From contig CAISSD010000165.1 of the NCBI GenBank assembly GCA_903887975.1, positions 1 to 20,311 on the forward strand: DNA of 20,311 nt, written 5' to 3'. Within the stretch, counting starts at the first letter, position 1. Each line of letters begins with the position of its first letter. The stretch comes from an uncultured Legionellaceae bacterium. Lineage in GTDB: Bacteria > Pseudomonadota > Gammaproteobacteria > Legionellales > Legionellaceae. The translations under genes and the position numbers were made by a program. A model generated the notes under the pieces. That model did no database searches, had not been told where the DNA came from, and saw only the letters and a program-made list of their open reading frames with translations. This document shows, one piece after another, positions 1-6,779 of this stretch.

Positions 1-1
1 C

Positions 2-1477
2 AGGATTACCGCGGTTGTGACGCAGATGGGTTTGGTGTTGCGTGCAAAAGCGGTGGTGTTAACCGTTGGTACTTTTTTGGGCGGAAAAATTCATGTGGGG
101 ATGAATCAATACGCTGGCGGGCGTGCGGGCGACCCGCCGGCCATTGCTCTTGCGAATCGTCTGCGAGCACTTGATTTGCCTGTTGGACGCTTAAAAACGG
201 GGACACCACCGCGTATTGATGGTCTGAGCTTAAATTATGAAAAAATGCAACGACAAGATGGGGATACACCGGTTCCGGTGTTTTCTTATAGGGGTTCGGT
301 TACGGATCATCCACGCCAAGTACCTTGTTTCATCACCAAAACCACAGAACAAACGCACGACATTATTCGGCATAATTTGCATCAATCACCGATGTATGCT
401 GGTGTGATTGAAGGCATAGGACCAAGGTATTGCCCCTCAATTGAAGATAAGGTGGTGCGCTTTGCAGAAAAAACATCGCACCAGATTTTTGTAGAGCCAG
501 AAGGCTTAACCACGCACGAAATTTATCCCAATGGCATTTCAACCAGTTTGCCGTTTGACGTTCAAGTGGCGTTTGTGCGCTCGATGGTTGGTTTTGAACA
601 GGCACACATCACGCGCCCTGGTTATGCCATTGAATACGATTATTTTGATCCCCGTGGATTGAATGGTTTTTTGCAAACCAAACCATGGCCAAATTTATTT
701 TTTGCCGGGCAAATTAATGGAACAACGGGTTATGAAGAGGCGGCTTCTCAAGGTCTATTGGCAGGCATCAATGCGGTGCTTTATGGGCGTGAGCAATCGT
801 TGTGGGTGCCAAAGCGCTTTGAAGCCTATCTGGGTGTTTTGGTGGATGATTTAATCAGCCATGGCACACAAGAGCCTTATCGCATGTTTACCTCGCGAGC
901 GGAATATCGTTTGTTGCTTCGAGAAGACAATGCCGATTTACGATTAACAGAAATTGGTCATCAATTGGGTGTGGTGGGTGAGGCTCGATGGCGATCGTTT
1001 TGTGAGAAAAGAGAATGGTTGGTGCAAACAGAGCAACGCTTAAAAGACACTTGGGTTCGGGTGTCGCATAATGATGCATTAAGTGGTGTTCTTGAAGCCC
1101 CCATGTTGCATGACACGCGTGCATTGGATTTATTAAAACGTCCTGAAATGCGCTATGAGCATTTACAACCCATCGCGGATTTGAATTTAGAAAAAATCTC
1201 AGATGAGGTGGCGCACCTTGTGGAAACCCAATGTAAATATGCAGGCTACATCGAGCGCCAACAGGATGATGTTGCCAGGCTTCAAAAGCAAGAGCACGTC
1301 GTGATTCCAGAGACATTTGATTACACCAAAGTTGTGGGCTTATCCAAAGAAGTGATGCAAAAATTGATTCATGTTCGTCCTTCGTCCATGGGGCACGCTG
1401 CACGCATTTCGGGGGTGACGCCAGCGGCTTTGAGTTTGTTGATGGTGCATTTAAAAAAACATCAGGCTCTTGCATGA
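2..1477 (+). CDS. mnmG: tRNA uridine-5-carboxymethylaminomethyl synthesis enzyme MnmG (GidA), 5' end missing
   Basis: MnmG works with MnmE to install the carboxymethylaminomethyl group at C5 of the wobble uridine U34 of certain tRNAs, using FAD, NADH and a folate carbon. About 491 codons are visible. The frame is open from base 2, so the start and the N-terminal FAD-binding GxGxxG segment lie outside the window; roughly 135-140 residues are missing compared with the usual length near 630. Visible family signatures include AVVLTVGTFLGGKIHVG near the left edge, RLKTGTPPRI, the FAGQINGTTGYEEAA region (about base 695-740) and the C-terminal ISGVTPAALSLLMVHLKK. The stop overlaps the rsmG start by four bases (ATGA), the classical gidA-gidB arrangement, so the two are probably translationally coupled. 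Nothing looks broken in the visible part. Confidence 0.97.
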   Translation, partial: RITAVVTQMGLVLRAKAVVLTVGTFLGGKIHVGMNQYAGGRAGDPPAIALANRLRALDLPVGRLKTGTPPRIDGLSLNYEKMQRQDGDTPVPVFSYRGSVTDHPRQVPCFITKTTEQTHDIIRHNLHQSPMYAGVIEGIGPRYCPSIEDKVVRFAEKTSHQIFVEPEGLTTHEIYPNGISTSLPFDVQVAFVRSMVGFEQAHITRPGYAIEYDYFDPRGLNGFLQTKPWPNLFFAGQINGTTGYEEAASQGLLAGINAVLYGREQSLWVPKRFEAYLGVLVDDLISHGTQEPYRMFTSRAEYRLLLREDNADLRLTEIGHQLGVVGEARWRSFCEKREWLVQTEQRLKDTWVRVSHNDALSGVLEAPMLHDTRALDLLKRPEMRYEHLQPIADLNLEKISDEVAHLVETQCKYAGYIERQQDDVARLQKQEHVVIPETFDYTKVVGLSKEVMQKLIHVRPSSMGHAARISGVTPAALSLLMVHLKKHQALA

Positions 1478-2082
1478 ACCATGTCCATGAATTACTAAAA
1501 CAGGGGTTGGCGCGTTTTGATTTGGATTTGCCTCTTGATCCTTGGGTTTTGTATTTAGAATTGTTGATGAAATGGAATAAGGCTTATAATTTAACCGCCA
1601 TTCGAGAGCCAGAGCACATCATCACCAAGCATTTTTTCGATAGTCTTGCGTTATTGCCGTGGCTTTTGGGGCCAAGAATTTTGGATGTGGGCAGTGGTGC
1701 AGGATTTCCTGGAATTCCACTTGCGTTGGCTCGAGATGATTGTTATTTTACATTGTTGGACAGTAACGGAAAAAAAATTAGATTTTTACGTGAGGTGCAA
1801 CGAGCGCTGGGACTTCATCATGTGACGGTCATTCAATCACGAGCAGAAGATCATCGCCCAGCTAAAGCGTATCATACGATAATGTCTCGTGCTGTGGGTG
1901 ATTTGCCAACTCTTTTGTCCTGGACAGAGCATTTGGTTGATCCCCATGGACAATGGCTCTTGATGAAAGGTCATGCACCATGTGACGAATTGTCATCCAT
2001 CACCAAGCCTTATCGGGTTGAAACTTATGGTGTTGCTGGGATAGAAGGTGCGCGAAGTTGCATCATCATCAACAATCAATAA
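1474..2082 (+). CDS. rsmG: 16S rRNA (guanine-527-N7) methyltransferase RsmG (GidB)
   Basis: RsmG uses S-adenosylmethionine to form m7G527 in 16S rRNA; in other bacteria its loss gives low-level streptomycin resistance. The 202-residue product matches the usual length. The SAM-binding motif DVGSGAGFPG is at residues 71-80, preceded by the family motif NKAYNLTAI at 35-43 and HFFDSLAL at 53-60. The acidic end of strand 2 (LLDSNGKKIRFL, 94-105) and the later SRA (138-140) and LLMKG (162-166) motifs are also present. The ATG overlaps the mnmG stop by four bases, which fixes the start. parA follows after 10 bases. The gene appears intact, and position, length and motifs all agree. Confidence 0.97.
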   Translation: MNHVHELLKQGLARFDLDLPLDPWVLYLELLMKWNKAYNLTAIREPEHIITKHFFDSLALLPWLLGPRILDVGSGAGFPGIPLALARDDCYFTLLDSNGKKIRFLREVQRALGLHHVTVIQSRAEDHRPAKAYHTIMSRAVGDLPTLLSWTEHLVDPHGQWLLMKGHAPCDELSSITKPYRVETYGVAGIEGARSCIIINNQ

Positions 2083-2092
2083 AGGAATCATT

Positions 2093-2869
2093 ATGGCTCA
2101 TGTTATTGCCATTACCAATCAAAAAGGTGGGGTTGGAAAGACCACCACCGCCATCAATTTAGCCGCTTCTTTAAGTGCGCATCAGCAGTCGGTGTTGTTG
2201 ATTGATTTGGATCCTCAAGGCAATGCCACCATGGGTTGTGGGATAGAAAAAAACCAGCTGGCACATACCAGTTGCGAGGTCATTTTACACGATTGTTTGG
2301 CGCAACAGGCTTGCTTAACGGTGCCTTGTGGTTTTGATGTGATGCCCACCAATGCCGATTTGACCGTGGCTGAAATCAGTCTGATGGCGCGCATTCATCG
2401 AGAGACTTTTTTATTAAAAGCAATTGCTCCATTACAATCTCAATACGATTATATTTTGATTGATTGCCCACCGACTTTAAACACACTCACATTAAATGCT
2501 TTGGTGGCCGCTGATGCAGCATTAATTCCCATGCAGTGTGAATATTATGCCTTAGAAGGACTGGCAGCCCTTTTGTCCACCATCGAGCAAATTCAAGCAT
2601 CGGTGAATCCAAGATTACAAATTGCCGGTCTTTTGCGGACCATGTACAATCCACGTAGCCGATTGTGCTCGGATGTTTCCAAGCAGTTATTGGCGCACTT
2701 TGGTTCTAAAGTTTATCGCACGATTATTCCAAGAAATGTGCGTTTGGCTGAAGCCCCAAGTCATGGATTGTCGGCATTGTATTATGACAAATGCTCGCCG
2801 GGGGCTTCGGCTTATATGGTCTTGGCACAGGAAATTATGGAAAAACAAGCAACGGAGTCTCCTGCATGA
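2093..2869 (+). CDS. parA: chromosome partitioning ATPase ParA (Soj)
   Basis: ParA is a deviant-Walker ATPase that binds DNA non-specifically when ATP-bound and moves ParB-parS complexes, segregating replication origins. Homologues (Soj) also modulate DnaA. The 258-residue product has the deviant Walker A motif KGGVGKTT at 11-18, LLIDLDPQGN at 35-44, the Walker B strand ILIDCPP at 121-127 and the conserved RNVRLAEAPSHG at 214-225. The ATG at 2093 is chosen because AAAGGAA (2081-2087) sits just upstream and it gives the family N-terminus. The frame extends upstream to 2048, but that would overlap rsmG by 35 bases without an obvious ribosome site. The stop overlaps parB by four bases (ATGA). 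The gene is complete with no missing catalytic residues. Confidence 0.96.
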   Translation: MAHVIAITNQKGGVGKTTTAINLAASLSAHQQSVLLIDLDPQGNATMGCGIEKNQLAHTSCEVILHDCLAQQACLTVPCGFDVMPTNADLTVAEISLMARIHRETFLLKAIAPLQSQYDYILIDCPPTLNTLTLNALVAADAALIPMQCEYYALEGLAALLSTIEQIQASVNPRLQIAGLLRTMYNPRSRLCSDVSKQLLAHFGSKVYRTIIPRNVRLAEAPSHGLSALYYDKCSPGASAYMVLAQEIMEKQATESPA

Positions 2870-3726
2870 GTGTTAGACGCGGTGGATTGGGCCGAAACCT
2901 ATCGGCATTGTTGCAGCATTCTGAATTGATGACGCCGCATCATCAGGGCTTTCAAAGCATGATGGTTTCGGTCACGCATTTGCAGCCAGGGGCTTTTCAG
3001 CCGCGGCTGGATATGGATGAAGCCTCTTTGCTGCAATTGAGTGAATCCATTAAAAAACAAGGATTATTACAGCCTTTGGTGGTTCGAGAGTTGGCTTTGG
3101 GTCGTTATGAAATCATTGCCGGTGAGCGACGTTGGCGGGCGTGTCAATTGGCCGGGTGGACTGAGGTCCCTGTGGTGTTGCGCCAAGTTGATGATGAAAC
3201 CGCGATGGCGATGGCGTTGGTTGAAAATCTACAACGCGAAGATCTCAATCCCATGGACCAAGCACGCGCTATTTTACGGTTGCATCAAGAGTTTGATTTA
3301 ACCCACGAGCAAATTGCGACGTTGTTGTCAAAATCCAGGACTTCGGTGAGTAATTTTTTACGGTTGATGAATTTGCATGATGCGGTGAAGCTTCAGCTGG
3401 AACGTGGCGAATTGGATATGGGGCATGCCCGGGCTTTGTTGTCACTTCGTTTGGAGGAACAAGCAGAGGCTGCCTGTCAAGTGGTTGCTAAAAATCTTTC
3501 TGTGCGTGAAACAGAGCTATTGGTATCCCGTTGGCATCAAAAAGCCATTCCCAAGTCTATTGAGCCTTTATCCCCGGCGTTAAATGATGTTTTGGATAAT
3601 TTGGCAGCGCTTTGGCAAACATCCATGAAATTAAAACCGGCCAAAGCAGGCCAAGGCCAACTCATCATTCATTATAAAGATGTGGAAAATTTGGAAAAAA
3701 TATTAGGGTGTTTGATGGAGACGTGA
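2866..3726 (+). CDS. parB: chromosome partitioning protein ParB (Spo0J)
   Basis: ParB binds parS sites, spreads along DNA as a CTP-dependent clamp and stimulates ParA. Using the ATG at 2866 (preceded by GGAG at 2854-2857), the product has 286 residues and begins with the conserved RRGGLGRNLSALL, the ParA-interacting tail. The CTP/NTP-binding ParB/Srx core follows, with GERRWRA at 86-92 and ENLQREDLNP at 120-129. A helix-turn-helix lies at about 146-170, then GHARALL at 186-192, and a C-terminal dimerisation region. The frame stays open 25 codons upstream, but that part lies within parA and lacks family similarity. No consensus parS site was found in this window by eye, so the centromere presumably lies to the left. 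Confidence 0.96.
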   Translation: MSVRRGGLGRNLSALLQHSELMTPHHQGFQSMMVSVTHLQPGAFQPRLDMDEASLLQLSESIKKQGLLQPLVVRELALGRYEIIAGERRWRACQLAGWTEVPVVLRQVDDETAMAMALVENLQREDLNPMDQARAILRLHQEFDLTHEQIATLLSKSRTSVSNFLRLMNLHDAVKLQLERGELDMGHARALLSLRLEEQAEAACQVVAKNLSVRETELLVSRWHQKAIPKSIEPLSPALNDVLDNLAALWQTSMKLKPAKAGQGQLIIHYKDVENLEKILGCLMET

Positions 3727-4079
3727 TGATGCGGGCAAAGGGTTATGTTGCAGAATCGAAAGCTTGCGATTTTCTTTTGGCGCAGGGTTTGGTTGCTGTT
3801 GTTGCCAATTATCAGTGTCGAATGGGTGAAATTGATTTAATCATGCGCGATGATGATCTCTTTGTTTTTGTGGAAGTCCGACAGCGTGCTTCACATCATT
3901 TTGGAGATGCGTTGGAAAGCATCACGGTTTCCAAGAAAAATAAAATACTAAAAACCGCATTGTTTTATATGACGCTGCATCAATATTATGAGCGTTTTCC
4001 CATGCGATTTGATGTGATGGGTTTAACGGGAGATGATGAATGGCGTTGGATAAAAAATGCTTTTGGGGCTGATTTTTAA
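3726..4079 (+). CDS. yraN: YraN family (UPF0102) nuclease-like protein
   Basis: This is a YraN/UPF0102 protein, a small family with a restriction-endonuclease-like fold and no settled function. With the ATG at 3726 the product is 117 residues, normal for the family. Signatures are GYVAESKACDFL at the N-terminus, the GEIDLI motif at 34-39 and FVEVRQR at 48-54, which carry the predicted acidic metal ligands. The start is chosen from GGAG at 3717-3720; the ATG at 3726 overlaps the parB stop (TGATG). A second ATG follows directly at 3729 and would also fit the ribosome site. A GTG at 3708 gives a longer frame but lies inside parB. In Escherichia coli yraN also directly precedes diaA and yraP/dolP, so the order is conserved. 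Confidence 0.9.
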   Translation: MMRAKGYVAESKACDFLLAQGLVAVVANYQCRMGEIDLIMRDDDLFVFVEVRQRASHHFGDALESITVSKKNKILKTALFYMTLHQYYERFPMRFDVMGLTGDDEWRWIKNAFGADF

Positions 4080-4093
4080 AAAGGATGTTCACC

Positions 4094-4693
4094 ATGTCCA
4101 AAATGATTGAGCGTGTCAAACAAATGTTTGAAGCAAGCATAGAAACCAACATTGCAGCGGCCGATAGCATGTCTTTGAACGTGGTTGAGGCTGGACAACG
4201 GCTGATTCAATGTTTGCTTAGCGAGGGGCGAATTTATGTGTGTGGTAATGGGGGCTCTGCTGCCAATGGCCTACATTTTGTAGCATCCATGCTCAATCAA
4301 TTTGAGGTTGAGCGCCCACCCATGCCTGTTTTGATGTTGGGTACTGATTTTGCATCACTCACTGCCTTAATGGGTGAGGGACAGGCCGAACTTGCGTTCG
4401 CGCGCCAATTGCAGGCGTTGGGGCAAGAAGGCGATGTACTTTTGGTGTTAACCACAACGGGTAATGCCAATAATATTTTAAATGTTGTGACCGAAGCGCA
4501 TGAGCGCGGTATGGATGTCATTGCACTGAGTGGGCGCGATGGCGGCATTCTTGCCAATCATTTGGGTCCTGAGGATATCGAGTTAAGAGTACCAGGAAAT
4601 AGCTCGGTTCGTATTCGAGAAACACATTTGTTCCTGTTGCACTGTTTTTGTGATTTGATTGATCAATCTTTGTTTGGATCGCTAAGTGTATGA
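4094..4693 (+). CDS. diaA: DnaA initiator-associating protein DiaA (SIS domain)
   Basis: DiaA is a tetrameric SIS-domain protein that binds DnaA and promotes timely assembly of the initiation complex at oriC. The product has 199 residues, against 196 in Escherichia coli, and aligns over its whole length. The SIS sugar-phosphate-type motif CGNGGSAANGLHF is at 50-62, and LLVLTTTGNANNIL at 116-129. The C-terminal LIDQSLF keeps the Leu-Phe pair (193-194) at the place where Escherichia coli DiaA Leu190-Phe191 contact DnaA. The closest paralogue is GmhA (sedoheptulose-7-phosphate isomerase), but context and C-terminus favour DiaA. The ATG at 4094 has AAAGG (4080-4084) nine bases upstream; the in-frame ATG at 4085 touches that site and is less likely. 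The stop overlaps dolP by four bases. Confidence 0.92.
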   Translation: MSKMIERVKQMFEASIETNIAAADSMSLNVVEAGQRLIQCLLSEGRIYVCGNGGSAANGLHFVASMLNQFEVERPPMPVLMLGTDFASLTALMGEGQAELAFARQLQALGQEGDVLLVLTTTGNANNILNVVTEAHERGMDVIALSGRDGGILANHLGPEDIELRVPGNSSVRIRETHLFLLHCFCDLIDQSLFGSLSV

Positions 4694-5265
4694 AAATCCA
4701 TCATAAAGTTCTGAGATTATTGTGTTTGTTCTTATTGGTTTTGTTGCTATCGTCTTGTCTTGGCTCCGTATGGACGGCAGCAAGTTTGGTCTATGACAGA
4801 CATCATGTGTATAAAAAATGGAATGACATCCAATTGGCCACGCGTGCTCGACATGTGCTTCATCTTCATCATGAGCTGGGGGAGGCGGGGTGTAAAATTA
4901 AAGTGGCCACATTTAATGGCGATTTGTTGTTGTTGGGTCGAGCGCCAAGCGCCAAGCTTCGGGCCGATATCCAACAGTTTATGGTCCAAATGGGTGGGTA
5001 TCGGCGGTTCTTTAATCAAATTGAAATAAGAACCACGCAAGAAAACGAGTTGCAAGATAGCCTTATGACTTTAAATCTTCGTAAAGACATCATGACTGAT
5101 GCCGACATTGATCCCAATGTTTTCAAAATTGTGACGTCCAATCAAGTGGTGTATTTGATGGGGGACGTGCTGGCCAACCAAGGCGCACGAGTGATTCGTT
5201 TGGCGCAAATGGGCTATGGGGTTAAACGGGTGGTGAATTTGATGCGGTATTATCGGTTAGAGTAA
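4690..5265 (+). CDS. dolP: outer-membrane BON-domain lipoprotein DolP (YraP-like)
   Basis: This is a dual-BON-domain lipoprotein like Escherichia coli YraP/DolP, which sits at the inner face of the outer membrane near division sites and supports envelope integrity. The 191-residue product starts with a lipoprotein signal peptide. A hydrophobic run at 8-20 ends in the lipobox LSSC, giving Cys23 as the lipidated residue. BON domain 1 covers about 49-112 (with GDLLLLGRAPSAKLRADI) and BON domain 2 about 117-185 (NQVVYLMGDVLANQGA near 150-165, then GVKRVVNLMRYY). The ATG overlaps the diaA stop (ATGA), so the gene is coupled to it as in enterobacteria. It is the last gene of the left-hand core operon; no clear terminator follows. 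Confidence 0.9.
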   Translation: MKIHHKVLRLLCLFLLVLLLSSCLGSVWTAASLVYDRHHVYKKWNDIQLATRARHVLHLHHELGEAGCKIKVATFNGDLLLLGRAPSAKLRADIQQFMVQMGGYRRFFNQIEIRTTQENELQDSLMTLNLRKDIMTDADIDPNVFKIVTSNQVVYLMGDVLANQGARVIRLAQMGYGVKRVVNLMRYYRLE

Positions 5266-5274
5266 GAAGTGGGC

Positions 5275-5302
5275 TTGACAAGTGATGCGAAAGTGTTACA
5301 CT
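5275..5302 (+). promoter_or_regulatory. sigma-70 promoter of the toxin-antitoxin operon
   Basis: A perfect -35 TTGACA (5275-5280) is separated by 16 bases from a -10 TACACT (5297-5302). It lies in the short gap between dolP and the antitoxin gene, about 33 bases upstream of the antitoxin ATG. This is one of the best promoter matches in the window. Confidence 0.75.
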
Positions 5303-5303
5303 T
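5291..5303. promoter_or_regulatory. 13-bp palindromic operator candidate overlapping the -10
   Basis: AAGTGT-T-ACACTT is a perfect inverted repeat with six-base arms and a one-base centre, and it covers the -10 of the TA promoter. A partial copy, AGTGTTGACTT, follows at 5306-5316, placing the shared AGTGTT blocks 14 bases apart. Such spaced sites are what ribbon-helix-helix antitoxins usually bind to repress their own operon; binding here is an inference. Confidence 0.6.
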
Positions 5304-5334
5304 AGAGTGTTGACTTAAAGTTAGGGGGATGGAT

Positions 5335-5556
5335 ATGCCAACTAAAAATCCACGAATCAATATTACTTTTGAAGAATCTACAGCGGGTTTACTGTCTTAC
5401 CTTGCGCATCAGGAACATAAATCTGTTTCTGGTTTAGCAAAGGAGCTTATTATGGATGCTTTAGATCGTCGTGAGGATATGTTCCTTTCAGGAATCGCTG
5501 AGCGCCGAGATCATGCTGCATCTAGAAAAGTGAAACATACCGATGTCTGGAAGTAA
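5335..5556 (+). CDS. type II antitoxin, ribbon-helix-helix (RelB-like)
   Basis: This small acidic/basic protein (73 residues from the ATG at 5335) precedes a RelE toxin. Its N-terminus, PRINITFEESTAGLLSYLA, has the short strand followed by a helix typical of ribbon-helix-helix DNA-binding antitoxins, and helix 2 is about residues 27-42 (SVSGLAKELIMDALDR). The charged C-terminal tail would wrap the toxin. AGGGGG at 5323-5328 is six bases upstream of 5335; the ATG at 5329 is immediately next to that site and is less likely. The 3' end overlaps the toxin gene by 14 bases, so the pair is translationally coupled. It is probably autoregulated through the palindrome over its promoter. Confidence 0.85.
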   Translation: MPTKNPRINITFEESTAGLLSYLAHQEHKSVSGLAKELIMDALDRREDMFLSGIAERRDHAASRKVKHTDVWK

Positions 5557-5821
5557 ATTATACCAAATTGAATATTTGGAATCCGTTGTCGATGATGATC
5601 TACCTGATTTACCCACCTCGGCCAAAAAATTAATTCAAAAAGCCATAGAAGAACGCTTGATGGTTGATCCGATTGGTTTTGGTAAACCATTAAGATATAG
5701 CCTCAAGGGGCATCGACGTTTGAGGGTCAGTGATTATCGAGTTGTTTATCGTGTTGAACCACATCATCATGCCGTTCTCATTATTGCAATCAAGCATCGA
5801 AAAGATGTTTATGAGGAGTAA
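5543..5821 (+). CDS. type II toxin RelE/ParE family, likely ribosome-dependent mRNA interferase
   Basis: The 92-residue product has the compact RelE/ParE fold signature. Residues 47-71 carry a basic core, GKPLRYSLKGHRRLRVSDYR followed by VVYRV, and the C-terminus ends in LIIAIKHRKDVYE. These basic residues and the C-terminal His-Arg are those that bind and cut mRNA in the ribosomal A site in RelE enzymes, so a RelE activity is more likely than ParE gyrase poisoning. Family identity is clear, exact activity is inferred. The start overlaps the antitoxin by 14 bases and lies in another frame. It ends 13 bases before the convergent DUF1841 gene. The toxin appears intact. Confidence 0.88.
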   Translation: MSGSKLYQIEYLESVVDDDLPDLPTSAKKLIQKAIEERLMVDPIGFGKPLRYSLKGHRRLRVSDYRVVYRVEPHHHAVLIIAIKHRKDVYEE

Positions 5822-5834
5822 TATCAAGAGCCAT

Positions 5835-6245
5835 TTAATTCAACAACCCACGACATGCCTCAAGATAACGTTGTTCATCGGGCGCTTGGTGTTTTTGTTG
5901 TGCTTGCCATAAACAATCTGCCAGTGCATTCATGAGCAGATGTTCTGCATCATTGGGATTTTGTAAACACAATTGTTGATGAATGGTTGCGATGCCTGCT
6001 GGTCTATTGAGTGCAATTTGATCCCGAAGCGCAAGATGTAAGCCCAAATGCATGAAAACAGATCCATATTTTGGATTTTGTAATGCTTTTTGAGAAGCAT
6101 CATTGAATACATCATGATATTCAGGATGCTCTAACATGACGGCGACAATTTGAGTTTCAAGCGATGAAAGTGGTTTTTTCGCACGATGTTTTGCCCAACT
6201 TTGATAAAACATGACTCGGGTATCGTTTGTAGTGTTGTAAAACAT
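5835..6245 (-). CDS. DUF1841 family protein
   Basis: This is a DUF1841 protein, a proteobacterial family of unknown function. The 136-residue product has the typical features: an N-terminal MFY...R..FYQSWAKHRAKKPLSSLE (about 1-30), the HPEYH motif at 40-44, FMHLGLHLALRDQ at 64-76 followed by NRPAGI, and a C-terminal helix ending in YLEACRGLL. The ATG at 6245 is chosen because it reproduces the family N-terminus; the frame continues to 6350, but those 35 residues look non-coding and contain promoter-like sequence. No strong ribosome site is visible. The gene stands alone between the convergent toxin and the divergent cysteine-rich peptide. His-rich conserved motifs hint at metal binding, but that is speculation. 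Confidence 0.85.
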   Translation of the reverse strand: MFYNTTNDTRVMFYQSWAKHRAKKPLSSLETQIVAVMLEHPEYHDVFNDASQKALQNPKYGSVFMHLGLHLALRDQIALNRPAGIATIHQQLCLQNPNDAEHLLMNALADCLWQAQQKHQAPDEQRYLEACRGLLN

Positions 6246-6262
6246 AGAATGTTGATTCAAAA

Positions 6263-6291
6263 AGTATAGAAAGGGCCAATCAGTGTGTCGC
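6263..6291 (-). promoter_or_regulatory. promoter candidate for the DUF1841 gene
   Basis: Read on the minus strand, GCGACA (6291-6286) is followed after 17 bases by TATACT (6268-6263), a good -10. Transcription would start about 10 bases before the ATG at 6245, giving a very short leader, which agrees with the lack of a clear ribosome site. Confidence 0.4.
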
Positions 6292-6368
6292 CAATTGACC
6301 CAGTGGAATGACACATAGCAAGTCCAACCTCGCAGAGATGAATATCTCAAATAAGCCAGGATGTGTCA

Positions 6369-6587
6369 ATGATTTTTCTGCTTGATTTTGACTTTATGGT
6401 TACGGCTATGCTTGTTAATAGTGCAGCTAGCGGTGGTTCATGTCCCAAAAACACCTGTGTCGATGGTTTTGATGATTGTAAATCATATTGTAAAAGTACC
6501 AAAAATTGTACATTTAATTATACTGGAGATCTTTGCGGTGATAACGGCGATTTAAATTGTTACTGCACGCCAACCCAATCGTCGTAG
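6369..6587 (+). CDS. small secreted eight-cysteine peptide with a defensin-like (CS-alpha-beta) pattern
   Basis: The ATG at 6369 has AGGA (6358-6361) seven bases upstream and gives 72 residues. The first 20 or so are hydrophobic and end in NSAAS, like a signal peptide cleavage site, although two Asp residues in the core (positions 6 and 8) are unusual. The mature part, about 50 residues, has eight Cys spaced C-x4-C-x6-C-x3-C-x5-C-x8-C-x7-C-x-C, with the C-x3-C in DCKSYC and the C-x-C in NCYC. A C-x3-C helix and a C-x-C strand, linked by two disulfides, define the CS-alpha-beta fold of plant and invertebrate defensins and scorpion toxins. Fold assignment is by spacing only. It lies between DUF1841 and a broken acetyltransferase in a stretch rich in relicts. 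Other disulfide-rich folds are possible. Confidence 0.6.
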   Translation: MIFLLDFDFMVTAMLVNSAASGGSCPKNTCVDGFDDCKSYCKSTKNCTFNYTGDLCGDNGDLNCYCTPTQSS

Positions 6588-6627
6588 AAGCGTGTGCCAC
6601 ATCCTTCGAATAGTTCATTAGATATAC

Positions 6628-6779
6628 ACGGTGAGCGCAGGGCATGGTATTAAAGAATTGGTGAGTGTATGATGAGACAAGCTTTTGATTACGCCAAACG
6701 TTTTTATGAAAAACTCGGGTTTCAAGCATCTCATGAAGGGATGAAATATTTTTTAGATTGGATTGGAATACACCAGTAA
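6628..6779 (+). pseudogene. relict of a GNAT acetyltransferase (C-terminal part, frameshifted)
   Basis: Two reading frames together resemble the end of a GNAT N-acetyltransferase. Bases 6628-6669 read TVSAGHGIKELVSV, like the acetyl-CoA pyrophosphate loop (usually RGxGIGKxLV), and then hit TGA. Shifting frame at about 6669-6672 continues as MMRQAFDYAKRFYEKLGFQ, then ASHEGMKYFL, a common GNAT C-terminus, ending at TAA 6777-6779. The 20-25 residues usually found between the loop helix and FYEKLGF are also missing. No N-terminal half is seen. The assignment rests on short motifs and is tentative. Its end overlaps the tail of the convergent MFS relict. Confidence 0.4.

Noticed and set aside
888..1475. 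Long minus-strand frame of 195 codons inside mnmG
   Set aside because: It lies wholly opposite a well-conserved mnmG coding region and has no recognisable motif; it is a shadow frame.
3490..3515. Half parS-like sequence (CGTGAAACA) in parB
   Set aside because: Only one half matches the parS consensus (TGTTTCACGTGAAACA); another half match at about 17326-17341 has the same weakness. Both sit in coding sequence and look like chance.
6246..6350. N-terminal extension of the DUF1841 protein to 6350
   Set aside because: The extra 35 residues are rich in Trp and Tyr with no family similarity, and the region contains a likely -10/-35 pair.
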